Source of the DNA: Acidimicrobiales bacterium
GTDB lineage: Bacteria; Actinomycetota; Acidimicrobiia; Acidimicrobiales; SZUA-35
Assembly: GCA_020630065.1 (NCBI GenBank)
Contig: JAHDCC010000013.1
Coordinates: forward strand, 12,728-76,727
Direction of reading: 5' to 3'
DNA: 64,000 nt
In this document: piece by piece, positions 28,439 to 39,300 of the stretch
Numbering within the stretch: the first letter of the stretch is position 1
How the letters are laid out: each line of letters begins with the position of its first letter
Notes under the pieces: generated by a model
What the model was told of the DNA's origin: nothing
Databases searched by the model: none
The model's input: only the letters and a program-made list of their open reading frames with translations
Program-made: the position numbers and the translations under genes

Positions 28439-31400
28439 GTGGCATCTCGCGGCATGGAAGAGTCTGAAACCCAAGCAGAAGAGGCAAACGAAGTCTTTGA
28501 CCCGCCTCCGGTGGTTGCCGTTGTCGTTGCTTCCAATCCAGGTGACCATTTCGCGGAAATGCTCGACTCGTTAGGCGAGCAGGACTACGACAATCTTTCC
28601 GTTCTCGTTATCGACGCTGGAAGTGACGCCCCGATCGCTGACCGGGTCGCCGAAGTGCTGCCAGAGGCCTATATTCACCGGCTAGCGGGAACCCCGGGCT
28701 GGAGCGTCGCCGCCAACCAGGCGATGGAATTGGTCTCAGGCTCGCCATTCTTGTTGTTCTGCCACGATGACGTAGCGCTTGCCCCAGACTGTGTCACGAC
28801 CCTAATGGGTGAGCTGTATCGTCGAAACGCCGGAATCGCCGGACCAAAGCTGGTCCAGTGGGACAATCCCGAGCGTCTGCTCCAAGTGGGTATGAGCTCC
28901 GATCGGTTCGGCGTGGCGGTCGATCAGGTCGAGCGTGGAGAGTACGACCAAGACCAATACGACGCTGTACGAGATATTTTTGTTATTCCAGGCGGAGTTC
29001 AGCTTGTAAGAGCCGACTTGTTCGAAGCTTTGGGGGGATTCGACCGAGGAATTTCTGTCGTTGGTGAAGATCTTGACTTGTGCTGGCGCGCCCACGTAGT
29101 CGGAGCCCGAGTTCTTATTGTTCCTAGTGCGTCGGCTCGCCACCTTGAATCGATGGCGACAAGGTTCCCGCTGGCGGAACGTCGACGGTTTGCCACCCAA
29201 CACCGTCTGCGAACCGTGATGGCTACCGCCTCTCGCCGAGCCCAGTACACGATTGTTCCGATCACGATTTTGTTAATCGTCCTTGAAGGTATTTACACCC
29301 TTTTCCTCGGACGACGTCGACAGGCGAAGGACTCGTTCGGCGCTATCGCCTGGAACTTCGCTCGTTTCGGTGATATCCGCCAACGCCGACGCGAGTTGAT
29401 GGCGATTCGCAATTCGTCAGATGCCGATATTCGCTCGTTACAGGTCGGTGGTTCGGCCCGAATCAATGATTTTTCCCGAGGCCAGTTCAACGCAGGTCAA
29501 GATCGGTTTAGTGGCCTCGCTAACTCGATTCGTTCATCGTTTGCTGGCGAAGACGCCGGTAGTCTGCGCGACGCCGCCATCGTACTGGCCGGTCTCTTCG
29601 CGATATTAATCTTGGGTTCTCGTCACCTGATAACCCAAGGCGTCGATTCTGTTGGCAGCTTTCCGTCGCTACCTGCGACTTCCACCATGTTGCGAGAATG
29701 GTTTGGAGGCTGGCGAACGACAGGCACCGGGGGCCCAGGTAACCCACCTACCGGCTTGTTGTTGCTTGGAATTGCTCGTCTTCCCTTCTTCTGGTCGACC
29801 GGCCTATTCGACTCGTTGCTGGCCGTTGGGCCGCTGTTCATAGGAACCATTGGCGCCTACCGGCTTGCCAGACCTCTAGGTAGTCCGAGGGCGGCTGCGG
29901 TGGCCGCAGCCTTCTACGGATTAAATCCGGTCGTTGTATCGGCGTTTGCCTCCGGTGGTTGGGATTCGCTTGTTGTTTGGGCTGCGGTCCCGTTCCTGCT
30001 TGGCTCCGCATTGCGTTTCTTGGACGTGAGCCCGTTTGTGCCCTCTGAACGAGACGAGAGTTCTCTGGCCAAAGAATGGGTAGTCGACCGATCTATTCAA
30101 CTACGTATTATCCGGTTTGGTCTTCTGGTTGCTTTTGTTACTTCATTCGCTCCAACGATCATCCCCGTGGCCTTGATCCTGTGTTTTTTCTTAAGCATCA
30201 CCGCAATCTTGATGCAACAGTTCAAGCAGCTTCGGAATCTTCTACTCGCAGCGGTAGTTAGCGTGGTCGCTCCCGCAGTCCTGCATGCCCCATGGACGTT
30301 CGACGTAATGCAGCAGTTCTCCTGGGAATGGTTGACGGGTCCCGGTTCTGCGGAACGGTTCTTTGACTCGTTTGCCGATCTGGTCCGGTTCGCTCCTGGC
30401 TCCATCTCTCCAACGATGCTTGCTGTCGGGTTTTTTGTCGGTGGGCTTGCCGGCGTGGCGGTAGCGCTCAAAGAACAGCGTCCGGTTGCTGTCAGATCAC
30501 TGTGTCTTGTAATCCTGGCGTGGCTGCTTGTCTGGGCAGATCGCCGGTCGTGGGTTCCGTTCACGCTTCCCGCCCCAGAGACGATTCTTTCTCTTGCTGC
30601 GGTTGGCCTGGCGCTGTGTGCGGCTATAGCCACCCGCTGGTTCGAAATCACGAAGCTCGAGTTGAACCGCAGCCGCCGACTGTTGGTCGTGTCCGGTTCG
30701 GTTGTGGTAGCGGTCGCAGTCACATTAACCGGGTTTCGCTCGGCGCTATTAGGTGATTGGGGAGTCCCCGACCAGGGTTACCGGTCATTCACCGAACTTT
30801 TAAGTCAGCGGAGCGACGCCACTACTAGAACGCTCTGGATCGGGGATCCCTCGGTGCTGCCGCTCGACGGCACCAGGTCTAGTTCTGGCATAAATTTTGC
30901 CATGACTGACGGAGGTACCCCTGACGTTCGTGGCCGTTGGGCGCCGAAAGCTGTTGGTTCTGAAGCCGGAGTCGCCGCACAACTCGACTTAGCGGCAGCC
31001 GGTGAGGTATCGAATCTCGGGCACCTTCTGGCGCCGTATGGAATCGACTTGATCGTACTCATCGAGCAACTAGCCCCCGCTCCTTACGAAGGTTTACGGT
31101 TGGACGCTGGCGGGAACGCAAACGTGGTGTTTAGCCGCCAGCTTGACCTAAAACGGATCGACGGATTCGCCGAGCTAGGTGTGTTCGAAAACACCGCGTC
31201 GAGCGGAATCGCCACTGCGATGACATCGGCGGATGCAGTTAGTTCTCGGACCCCTAGCCAACAACTCGGTATCGACCTTGGGGGTTCTCCTGTTGTGGCC
31301 GTCAACCCTCAACCAGGCAGATGGATCGTTGATGTTCCCGCCGACGTCCCTGTCCTGGTCGCTATCCCGAACTCGAATCTCGACGTATCGGGAGCGAGAA

Positions 31401-31576
31401 GCGAAGTGCTTTCCGGGTTTGACGACATGACTATTATCCCCGCTGGCGAAGCGGGCCTTGTCGAACTTCGTTACGGCGCCCCATGGAAGCGTAGGTTCGC
31501 CATTCTTGGTCAGATACTCATCGTCGCTGTCGGTATCGTCTTGGCCCAGACACGTAAGGAAGAGGTCACGCTATGA
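28439..31576 (+). CDS. giant GT2 family glycosyltransferase with polytopic C-terminus
   Basis: The 1045-residue protein begins with a GT2 domain (about residues 20-270): VVAVVVASNPGDHFAEMLDSL, then a DAGSD motif, FCHDDVAL as the DxD-type metal site, and GEDLDLCWRAHVVGARV. After it come many membrane segments and an exported region near residues 790-1000, ending in a last TM. Such GT2-plus-membrane proteins followed by a DUF5719 protein recur in actinobacteria. They probably add sugars to a lipid-linked envelope polymer (inference). GTG 28439 or ATG 28454 may be the start. The end overlaps the next gene by 4 bp. Confidence 0.88.
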   Translation: MASRGMEESETQAEEANEVFDPPPVVAVVVASNPGDHFAEMLDSLGEQDYDNLSVLVIDAGSDAPIADRVAEVLPEAYIHRLAGTPGWSVAANQAMELVSGSPFLLFCHDDVALAPDCVTTLMGELYRRNAGIAGPKLVQWDNPERLLQVGMSSDRFGVAVDQVERGEYDQDQYDAVRDIFVIPGGVQLVRADLFEALGGFDRGISVVGEDLDLCWRAHVVGARVLIVPSASARHLESMATRFPLAERRRFATQHRLRTVMATASRRAQYTIVPITILLIVLEGIYTLFLGRRRQAKDSFGAIAWNFARFGDIRQRRRELMAIRNSSDADIRSLQVGGSARINDFSRGQFNAGQDRFSGLANSIRSSFAGEDAGSLRDAAIVLAGLFAILILGSRHLITQGVDSVGSFPSLPATSTMLREWFGGWRTTGTGGPGNPPTGLLLLGIARLPFFWSTGLFDSLLAVGPLFIGTIGAYRLARPLGSPRAAAVAAAFYGLNPVVVSAFASGGWDSLVVWAAVPFLLGSALRFLDVSPFVPSERDESSLAKEWVVDRSIQLRIIRFGLLVAFVTSFAPTIIPVALILCFFLSITAILMQQFKQLRNLLLAAVVSVVAPAVLHAPWTFDVMQQFSWEWLTGPGSAERFFDSFADLVRFAPGSISPTMLAVGFFVGGLAGVAVALKEQRPVAVRSLCLVILAWLLVWADRRSWVPFTLPAPETILSLAAVGLALCAAIATRWFEITKLELNRSRRLLVVSGSVVVAVAVTLTGFRSALLGDWGVPDQGYRSFTELLSQRSDATTRTLWIGDPSVLPLDGTRSSSGINFAMTDGGTPDVRGRWAPKAVGSEAGVAAQLDLAAAGEVSNLGHLLAPYGIDLIVLIEQLAPAPYEGLRLDAGGNANVVFSRQLDLKRIDGFAELGVFENTASSGIATAMTSADAVSSRTPSQQLGIDLGGSPVVAVNPQPGRWIVDVPADVPVLVAIPNSNLDVSGARSEVLSGFDDMTIIPAGEAGLVELRYGAPWKRRFAILGQILIVAVGIVLAQTRKEEVTL

Positions 31577-33162
31577 TCCGGTGGTTAACCGTAGGTCTGG
31601 TCGTATTGTTGGCTGTTGGTGCGGTCACTTTTGACCGGCTCAGCCCAATCGATCTATCTGGGGACGAAGTCACCGTTAGCCGCGAGATCAACCCGTCTCT
31701 TTCAGCTAACCCGAAGCTAGATGGGTCTTGGTTCTGCCCATCTGGTTCAAGTAACGCAGATGCGTTAGCGGATCATGAAATTGTTATGGTCAACCTTTCA
31801 GCGGCACCAGCGGTAGCCAACATTTCTGTTTTGACCGCTGAAGGTCCTACCCCAGAGCTGCAGTTACCGCTAGCGCCATTCGGCTCGGAAACAAAGCGGC
31901 TTGCTGATTTGTCGGACTCGGCGTCGGCTGGTGCCGTAGTCGAAATAGTCGGGGGAGAGGGGATAGTCGGGCACACGGTTCAGACCGCTGAAGGAATCGC
32001 TCGAGGAACATGTTCTTCCCAGGTGTCGGACACCTGGTATTTCGCTAACGGGCGAACAACCGAAGACGCCAAATTGTATTTGACGTTGCTGAACCCGTTC
32101 AAAGACACCGCCGTCTATGACGTTGAGCTTCAAATAGCGGGACGTCCGATAGCGCTTCAACGCGAAGACCTTCAAGGTCAGGCGTTACAACCCAACTCGG
32201 TGGTCCGTCTCGATATAGGTGAATTTATCACGCCAGAAGAAAACGTCACGGCCAAGGTCACGACGAGGCGAGGTCAGATCGTAGCCGAACGTCTGCAACT
32301 ACTCGATGGCTCTGTGGGGCCGGCCGGGGCATCTCTCCAGCTCGGTGTCCCCGACGATGGTGCCAATAGCTGGATTTTCCCAGCTGGCAGGCTAAACGCA
32401 GCGGGCGGCGACCAAATCGTGGTTTGGAACCCGTCGGAGGACGAATCGACCACGATTGAAGTGGGCTTCTGGCCGGTAGATCCCGAAGATAGGTCGACGT
32501 TCAGTTTCACCGCGATCGAACGAGAGCTTCAACCCGGACGGTTTGAAGTGATCGATTTATTGACCGAAGGTGCCGGTTTCGGTATCGACTTGCCCTACGA
32601 GCTTGGTGTAACCGTCAGTTCCTCAGACAGCCCGGTGGTTGCCGAACGGTGGCATCTCGGTAAAGGATATTCGCCGCTCGAATCTGAGTCGGAAGAAGCT
32701 CCGGCTGAGGAAGAGAGCGACGATGAAAACGAAGAAGAGGATGACGAGAACGCCGAAGATGCCGAGGAAGAAGAGTCAGCGCCAGAACCGGATTCTTCCG
32801 GCTATGCCCAACCGACTGCTAGTACCGGTTTAGCTACCTCTCGCGGGGTTGAAGTAGTTTCGGAGCGTTGGGTTGTCCCTTGGGCTGACGTTGTTGGTTC
32901 ACAGCTTGTGATTACCTCAGCCGAGGCCGCTTCGGTAAAGATAGAGATCCAGGCGGAAGGGCAGCTGCTGGCCGAACCTATCTTGGAGACCGTCGAACCA
33001 CGGGGTCGAGCAGTCGTCAACATTGAAGTAGATCCGGCTATTTCAGCGATTTCGCCAAATGGCACCATCACGCTTACATCCGATACCGATGTAGCAGCCG
33101 AAATTCAGATCGTTGACCCCAGCGGCGCTATCGATATCGTTCCAGCTATCCCTACCATTTAG
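31573..33162 (+). CDS. DUF5719 family exported protein
   Basis: An N-terminal hydrophobic anchor (MIRWLTVGLVVLLAVGAVTF) precedes a beta-rich exported domain of about 330 residues with repeated strand units such as SWFCPSGSS, TWYFANGRT and SWIFPAGR. These units suggest internal repeats of a W-F-[AP]-x-G motif. A very acidic Glu/Asp linker (about residues 370-400) follows, then another beta domain. DUF5719 proteins are described only as secreted actinobacterial proteins found beside GT2 genes. The ATGA overlap with the GT2 gene supports a joint function in the envelope. Confidence 0.8.
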   Translation: MIRWLTVGLVVLLAVGAVTFDRLSPIDLSGDEVTVSREINPSLSANPKLDGSWFCPSGSSNADALADHEIVMVNLSAAPAVANISVLTAEGPTPELQLPLAPFGSETKRLADLSDSASAGAVVEIVGGEGIVGHTVQTAEGIARGTCSSQVSDTWYFANGRTTEDAKLYLTLLNPFKDTAVYDVELQIAGRPIALQREDLQGQALQPNSVVRLDIGEFITPEENVTAKVTTRRGQIVAERLQLLDGSVGPAGASLQLGVPDDGANSWIFPAGRLNAAGGDQIVVWNPSEDESTTIEVGFWPVDPEDRSTFSFTAIERELQPGRFEVIDLLTEGAGFGIDLPYELGVTVSSSDSPVVAERWHLGKGYSPLESESEEAPAEEESDDENEEEDDENAEDAEEEESAPEPDSSGYAQPTASTGLATSRGVEVVSERWVVPWADVVGSQLVITSAEAASVKIEIQAEGQLLAEPILETVEPRGRAVVNIEVDPAISAISPNGTITLTSDTDVAAEIQIVDPSGAIDIVPAIPTI

Positions 33163-33178
33163 AACCCGAGGATTGGCC

Positions 33179-33604
33179 GTGATAGTTCGTATAGCCCTGT
33201 TCCTGCTTCTAACCGGCGTTGCGGTCGGGCTAGCGTGGTATCTGCAACGCCGTCGCCCAGACCCGCCTTCAGCGCCAAGCTACAAAGCACCATCGCAGCT
33301 AGATCTGGCTGACTTTGACCGGACCGATGCCGATGTCTCTTTGATCGTGTTCGCCTCCACCACCTGTGATACCTGCCCGGGCGTATGGGAGACAGTACGC
33401 GACCATCGCTCGGCTGAGGTCGCAGCTCAACGAATAGATGTCCAAGACGACCCGGCACTTCACAAGCGGTACCAGATTGACGGAGTGCCGACCACCTTGA
33501 TCGTTGACGCCGAAGGGGTCGTAGTGCAGGCGTTCTTTGGTTTTCTTCGCGACGTCGACGTTGTTGAGTCAATAGAAAGGGCCCGCACTGCGGACCCAAA
33601 CTAA
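33179..33604 (+). CDS. membrane-anchored thioredoxin-fold protein
   Basis: From GTG 33179 (16 bp after the DUF5719 stop) the protein has one N-terminal TM, a short Pro-rich linker and a thioredoxin-like domain with Cys63-Asp-Thr-Cys66 and the cis-Pro segment GVPTTLIVD. The CDTC redox pair with a membrane anchor suggests an exported disulfide oxidoreductase. It is the third gene of the GT2-DUF5719 unit and may keep cysteines of its neighbours in shape (inference). An upstream in-frame ATG at 33113 overlaps the previous gene and is not favoured. Confidence 0.88.
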   Translation: MIVRIALFLLLTGVAVGLAWYLQRRRPDPPSAPSYKAPSQLDLADFDRTDADVSLIVFASTTCDTCPGVWETVRDHRSAEVAAQRIDVQDDPALHKRYQIDGVPTTLIVDAEGVVVQAFFGFLRDVDVVESIERARTADPN

Positions 33605-33647
33605 GTAATACTATTCTTCGACTTTCTGCCGATGTTGGCAGCTCGAC

Positions 33648-35576
33648 TTAGTTGTCCAGAATCTGTTCCGGACTGATCGGTGTTCCTACCGAGTCTTGCG
33701 GCCCGCCCAGAGGCGTCGAATCAGCCACATCGATTAGTCGGTTTACTTCTTCACCGCTCAGCGTTTCGTGCTCGAGGAGTCCTCGAGCTACCAGGTTGAG
33801 GGCGTTTCGGTTAGTTGTGAGAAGCTCTCGGCACCGAGTTTCTTGTTCCATCAGAATGCGTTGGGTTTCTTCGTCTATGGTCTGAGCCATACGCTCGGAG
33901 TACTCTTTCGACTGCATCATGTCGTCTCCGAGGAATACCGGTCCGCCTGATCCAAATGCCATCGGGCCGATCTTTTCTGACATGCCCCACTCACTCACCA
34001 TTCGTCGAGCGAGTCCAGTAGCTTTCTGAAGATCGTCACCGGCACCTGAAGAAGCAACCCCGAACACGATGTCTTCGGCATTACGTCCACCGAGCATCAT
34101 GACCAGCATGTCTTGGGCATGGGATCGTCGCAGCGAATGGCGATCTTCTTCTGGAAGCGTCATCGTTACACCCAACGCCATTCCGGTCGGAATGATCGTA
34201 ACTTTATGGAGTGGGTCATAGTCGGGGAGAAGCACTGCACAAAGAGCGTGCCCGGCCTCGTGATAGGCCGTCATCTCTCGTTCTTTTTCGTTCATAACGA
34301 GTGAATCTCGTTTAACACCCATGATGACCCGGTCACGTGCCATGTCGAAGTGGCGGGCGTAAATTTGGTCTTCGCCACCGCGGACAGCAAACAAGGCTGC
34401 TTCGTTGACGAGGTTAGCCAGGTCGGCACCGCTCATGCCTGGGGTTCCTCGAGCGATAACTGATAGTTCGACATCTTCAGCGATTCGCTTGTGAGCCATG
34501 TGAATCTTAAGAATTTTCTTGCGATCTTCAAGCTCTGGGAGAGGAACAACTACTTGACGGTCGAATCGGCCTGGACGAAGAAGCGCAGGGTCGAGAATGT
34601 CTGGTCGGTTTGTCGCCGCCATCATCACGATGCCTTCGGTCGCCTCAAATCCGTCCATCTCAGACAGCATCTGGTTGAGGGTTTGTTCACGTTCATCGTG
34701 GCCGCCACCCATACCGGCACCACGTTTGCGGCCAATAGAGTCGATTTCGTCGACGAAAATGATTGCTCGGCCCATCTTGCGGGCCTCGTTGAATAGGTCT
34801 CGAACTCGGCTCGCACCGACACCGACAAACATTTCCATAAAGTCTGAGCCGGTGACGGATAGGAACGGAACGCCAGCTTCGCCAGCTACCGCACGGGCGA
34901 TAAGAGTTTTACCCGTTCCTGGAGGGCCGACTAGGAGAACGCCTTTAGGAATTCGAGCGCCGATGCTCGAGAACTTTTCAGGGTTCTTGAGGAAGTCGAC
35001 AACTTCGGTGATTTCTTTCTTGACGTTGTCGTAGCCGGCGACATCGTTGAAGCTCGTGCCGGGTCGTTCAGACGAGTACGTCTTGGCTTTGCTTCGCCCG
35101 ATCGACATGATGCCGCCCATTTGGGACTGTTGGCGTCGAGAGACGAACCAGAATACACCTACGAGGACGAGCGGGAAGATTAAGAATGGTAGGAGACTTT
35201 CGAGCCAACTCTGTGTTGGCGTGACCGGCTCGACTTTTACGTTCCGGTCTTCAAATAGTTGCAAATCGGATTCACTAAACTCTCGGAAACCTGTGGTTGT
35301 GAACTCGGTTCCATCCTTAGCGGTCACGTCGATTCGGAACGTGGCGTTATCAAACTCGATCGCCTCGACTTTGTCGTCTTCGACCTGTTCCAGGAAGTCC
35401 CAGTATGGAACGTCTTCGGCACTGTTCTGTTGCGATGACGCAGCGATGAACAGAAAGAAAACTACGCCGAGGACTGCCCAGATGGCCCACTTAGGGAACC
35501 GGCTGTCTGACTTACCAGGAACCTTTGGGTTTCGGCCTTGATTCTTAGGTTGCGGGCTTTGGTCTTGCGAATTCAT
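33648..35576 (-). CDS. ftsH: ATP-dependent zinc metalloprotease FtsH
   Basis: Membrane AAA+ protease of 642 residues. Two TMs (about 31-47 and 128-146) bracket a small exported domain. Walker A is GPPGTGKT (217-224), Walker B is VDEID, the second region of homology is RPGRFDR, and the zinc motif is HEAGH at 439-443. It degrades unassembled membrane proteins and some soluble regulators. It lies alone on the minus strand, and the stretch upstream of it holds no gene, so its promoter should be there. Confidence 0.98.
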   Translation of the reverse strand: MNSQDQSPQPKNQGRNPKVPGKSDSRFPKWAIWAVLGVVFFLFIAASSQQNSAEDVPYWDFLEQVEDDKVEAIEFDNATFRIDVTAKDGTEFTTTGFREFSESDLQLFEDRNVKVEPVTPTQSWLESLLPFLIFPLVLVGVFWFVSRRQQSQMGGIMSIGRSKAKTYSSERPGTSFNDVAGYDNVKKEITEVVDFLKNPEKFSSIGARIPKGVLLVGPPGTGKTLIARAVAGEAGVPFLSVTGSDFMEMFVGVGASRVRDLFNEARKMGRAIIFVDEIDSIGRKRGAGMGGGHDEREQTLNQMLSEMDGFEATEGIVMMAATNRPDILDPALLRPGRFDRQVVVPLPELEDRKKILKIHMAHKRIAEDVELSVIARGTPGMSGADLANLVNEAALFAVRGGEDQIYARHFDMARDRVIMGVKRDSLVMNEKEREMTAYHEAGHALCAVLLPDYDPLHKVTIIPTGMALGVTMTLPEEDRHSLRRSHAQDMLVMMLGGRNAEDIVFGVASSGAGDDLQKATGLARRMVSEWGMSEKIGPMAFGSGGPVFLGDDMMQSKEYSERMAQTIDEETQRILMEQETRCRELLTTNRNALNLVARGLLEHETLSGEEVNRLIDVADSTPLGGPQDSVGTPISPEQILDN

Positions 35577-35992
35577 AGAAATAGCCTAGATGACGTTGGA
35601 GCCGATGGCGAGGTCGGGAGGGTACGTTCTCCCGGTTTGTTGGCCTCGGCGGGGGTTGCAGGTTGGAATTGTTGTTGAATACGGGTTGATAGGTGTATAA
35701 CCCAGATAGCAGCTGTCCTATTCTCTAATGTGGCGGGTTTTGTCCGAAACATTGGTTACCCGCAGTTTCGAACGGTTCGTACGGCTGTCAGGTCGCTCTT
35801 GTTCATGTCGGACAGTGTCGTCTGTAGTTGACTTATCCGTCGCCACGCAGCCTAGCTTCCAGTGTAACGCCTCAGATTTAACAGAGCGTCTATAGGTCGG
35901 TTGCCTCAAATCGACACGACTCGCTCAGCTTGGCTGGCCAGAGGTCGACGGGGCGAAAGTAGCCGCAACTGACAAGCGAGGAAATTCATCTT
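35577..35992. other. gene-free divergent intergenic region between ftsH and a zinc-ribbon gene
   Basis: These 416 bases contain no plausible gene on either strand. A 6-bp GC hairpin (35615-35620 with 35629-35634, loop of 8) would lie in the ftsH leader about 40-60 nt before its ATG. No convincing paired -35/-10 sequence was found. The region is presumably the two divergent promoters and leaders. Confidence 0.5.
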
Positions 35993-36253
35993 ATGGCCCG
36001 TTCAAAAGCCGAAATCTCACCCGGATCTGGCAGCCAGGGAAAAGAAGCCTCGTCAGATGACCCCGCTAGTGGAGACCTTTGCCAGGCATGTGGAACCCCT
36101 CTGGTGGTTATTCGACTCAATATCGATGGGAACGCGTTGTTGATGCAGTCATGCGAAACCTGCGACATTCGATCGTGGCGACTCGACGGCGAAACGATCG
36201 ATAGGACCATGGCGATAGCCGAAGTTGAGGATCACACAAGCCGACGCCGGTAA
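35993..36253 (+). CDS. small zinc-ribbon protein
   Basis: An 86-residue protein with Cys30-x2-Cys33 and Cys54-x2-Cys57, i.e. a four-cysteine zinc ribbon (CQACGTPLVV, then CETCDIRSW). The N-terminal 28 residues are polar and disordered-looking, and the end is basic. A GAGGA tract precedes the ATG by 10 nt. Related small ribbon proteins are common in actinobacteria, but I can name no function. The next gene on the strand encodes the 1087-residue membrane protein. Confidence 0.75.
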   Translation: MARSKAEISPGSGSQGKEASSDDPASGDLCQACGTPLVVIRLNIDGNALLMQSCETCDIRSWRLDGETIDRTMAIAEVEDHTSRRR

Positions 36254-36398
36254 TGACGTCGTTTGCATTACCTTCTGGTGAACGCTGCTAAGGGGGTTCT
36301 AAGGCGGATACCTCGATCGCTATCGTATCTCAGGACGGCAGGAAAGCTCTATCGTGGAGTGCGCCGAACGCTGATGCAAACAAGCGGAGGAGCTACCT

Positions 36399-39300
36399 TT
36401 GTCATCCGGCAAGTCTAATCCTAAGTCAATCAGTTCAATACTGGACGATTTTCGTGTTGGCGCAGCACCGTTAGGCAGCCAGAACTTATCTGGTTTGGTT
36501 TCGTTGGCGATCGTGGCGGCTTGTTCAATTTTTGTGCTTGTTGTGATGAACCCACAACTAATCGTGTCGGACACAATCCCAACCGGCGGCGATATGGGAG
36601 CCCACGTATGGGGTCCTGCGTATCTCCGAGACGAGCTGCTTCCGAACTTGCGGCTTACCGGTTGGTCGCCCGACTGGTATGCAGGATTTCCGGCCTACCA
36701 GTTCTATATGGTTGTGCCCGCTTTAGCCATCGTGGCTCTGAACGCTGGAATTAACCCGTGGATTGGTATTCCGGCTTCGATTTTTGCTGTCGCCGCTATT
36801 GTCAAGGCCGGTCGCTGGTTTGGTATTCGGACCCGCTATATCGTGGCCCTATCAGCGATAGTAACTACGTTGCAGATCTCATTGCCCTACGGCGTAGCGT
36901 TCAAAATAGTCACCGTCATCGGGTTAGTATTTTTCCCTTTGTCGGTCTGGTTTCTAGCCCGCATGGCCAGGGCGCCCGAGCCGGTGCCCGCTTTTCTGGC
37001 ACTCGGTGGGACAGTTTTCTTATTTGATGCCAGTTTCTGGATTCTGGGCGGCAACATCATGTCGACCTTGGCTGGTGAGTTCTCTTTTTCCATTAGTCTG
37101 ACGCTTTCGTTTTTTGCGATGGGTCTCGTGATCCGCGGTATGGACAGAGGCGACCTTCGAGCTCGATCAGCTCTGATTATTGGACTTGTAGCGTTGTGTC
37201 ACATCATCCCCTTGTTCTTTATGGTGCTGATGTTGGCATTTATTCTGTTGCTGGGCCGCGACACTCCCCGGTATCCGTTGGTGGCGTTGGTTGCCGTTGT
37301 CTCCACGTTGCTGTTTGTGACCGGTCCTAATACTGCGTCGCCGCTGTCGTTTCTGAAAGGTGATGCCGGTGGGGGTGCCGCCACGTGGTCAACATTCGCA
37401 GCCTTGGTAGTCATCGTTATTGGAACGTTGATGGTTGCTGCGGCAGTCTCCCAATCAGAAGAGATCCGCAGCCGGGCGTGGTGGCTCATCACAGCCGGTG
37501 GCGTCGCCGCCCTGTTAGCCATGTTCTGGTTGCTGCCGTTCTGGTATCAAGGCAGCCACTTTAACGACATGGGGTGGACGAGACTGACCGAGATCGGGCC
37601 AAAGGTTCTGACCACTCCGATGAAAGTCTGTCTTCCGATTGCCGCCGTCGGAGCCGTGACCTCGTTTATCAGTCGGGACCGAATCGGGATGCTGTTCACT
37701 TCTTCAGCTGTGGTTTCGCTATCGGCTGTAGCGAACTTGCCCCAAGGCGCACTGTGGAACGAACGAATCTTGCCGTTCTTTTATCTGTCGATATATTTGC
37801 TGACCGCCATCGCAGTAGCCGGGTGGGTTCGTGCAGTAGCGGTTTGGAAAGATCAGGATTTCGAGCGCCCGAATTCCTGGGTGCTTGTCTCGGGTTCGCT
37901 CGTCGGATTTGTTGTTCTGCTGGTCGGTGTCAGTATGCCACTGCGGACGTTGCCGTTCGGTCAAGAACAGGCCGACGGTTCCTACACCTGGGGAGTGTTC
38001 AAGTCAACGGAACGAACCAAAGTTCCAGGTTGGAGCCAGTGGAACTACGCGGGGTATGAAGGACGGTCATCGTACGGTGAGTACCATCACGTCGTCTCCA
38101 CGATGGACGAGTTGGGCAAGTCTGTGGCCTCGGACGGTTCCGATGGCTGTGGCCGTGCGATGTGGGAGTTTGACGATTCTCTAGACCGCTACGGCACGCC
38201 AATGGCGCTGATGTTGTTGCCGTACTGGACCGATGGATGCATCGGCTCGATGGAGGGTCTGTTCTTTGAGTCTTCAGCCACTACGCCGTTTCATTTCCTG
38301 AATCAAAGCACATTGTCTCAAGAGCCTTCACGAGCTCAGCGAGATCTCCCATACGACAACTTTGACATCGACGTAGGTGTCGCTCAGTTGCAGACGATGG
38401 GTGTTCGGTACTACATGGCATTAACCGACGCTTCTATCGAAGCAGCGCGAGCGCACGACGACCTCACCGAGGTAGCGGACGCAGCGCCATTTGTCGTGTT
38501 CGAAGTTTCAAACTCAGAGCTGGTTGAAAGCCTTGAATACGATCCGGTAGTGATCAGCGAGTCAGACGGAGTAGTTGCTCAACCCGCCGACGGCATTGAA
38601 CCTGTGGAAGTGACCAGGTTCGATACTGGTTGGCTATCACAAGCGGTCGAATATTATGGTGACCCAGCCGGCTACCAGGCCCTTCCAGCCGAAGACGGCC
38701 CTGAAGATTGGCAGGTCCGAAGCGCATTGGCCGAAGCGGACGTAACAAAACGCAGCCCGGTCACAGTTTCCAACATAGAGATGGGCCAAAACTCGGTTTC
38801 GTTCGACGTCGACAACGTCAATTCTCCAGTCCTTGTCAAAGTATCCCACTTTCCAAACTGGAAAGTGTCGGGGGCAGAAGGTCCGTTCAGGGCGGGTCCG
38901 AACCTGATGGTTGTAATCCCAACATCAGAAAATGTGTCGCTTAGTTATGGACGCAACTTCATCGACTGGTTCTCGATTCTGCTGACCATCACTGGGTTTG
39001 CGGGAGTCTACATGTTGATACAACTCGACCGGACTCGTCGCCGCACCAACGCAGTGCCTGCCGGTGTTTCTTTCCCTTCACCTGAGTCGAATCTCGAACA
39101 TGACCAGCCACAACCGGTCATTGAAGACATGGCAGATGAAACCCACCCCGAACCAGTGGTGGAAGAAGTTTTCGCGACGGCTACCGAGTCGACAACCAAC
39201 GAAGCAACAGTATTGAAGGCTGAAGATTTAGCGGGCGTTTCGCCAGCCGAAGATATAGCTAATCACACCGACGAGCACTGTGGTGAAGGTTGGCTTGAAT

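Noticed and set aside
28257-28487. Minus-strand ORF of 76 codons upstream of rmd
   Set aside because: It overlaps the start of the GT2 gene, has no family and no ribosome binding site. The region is better read as the divergent promoter.
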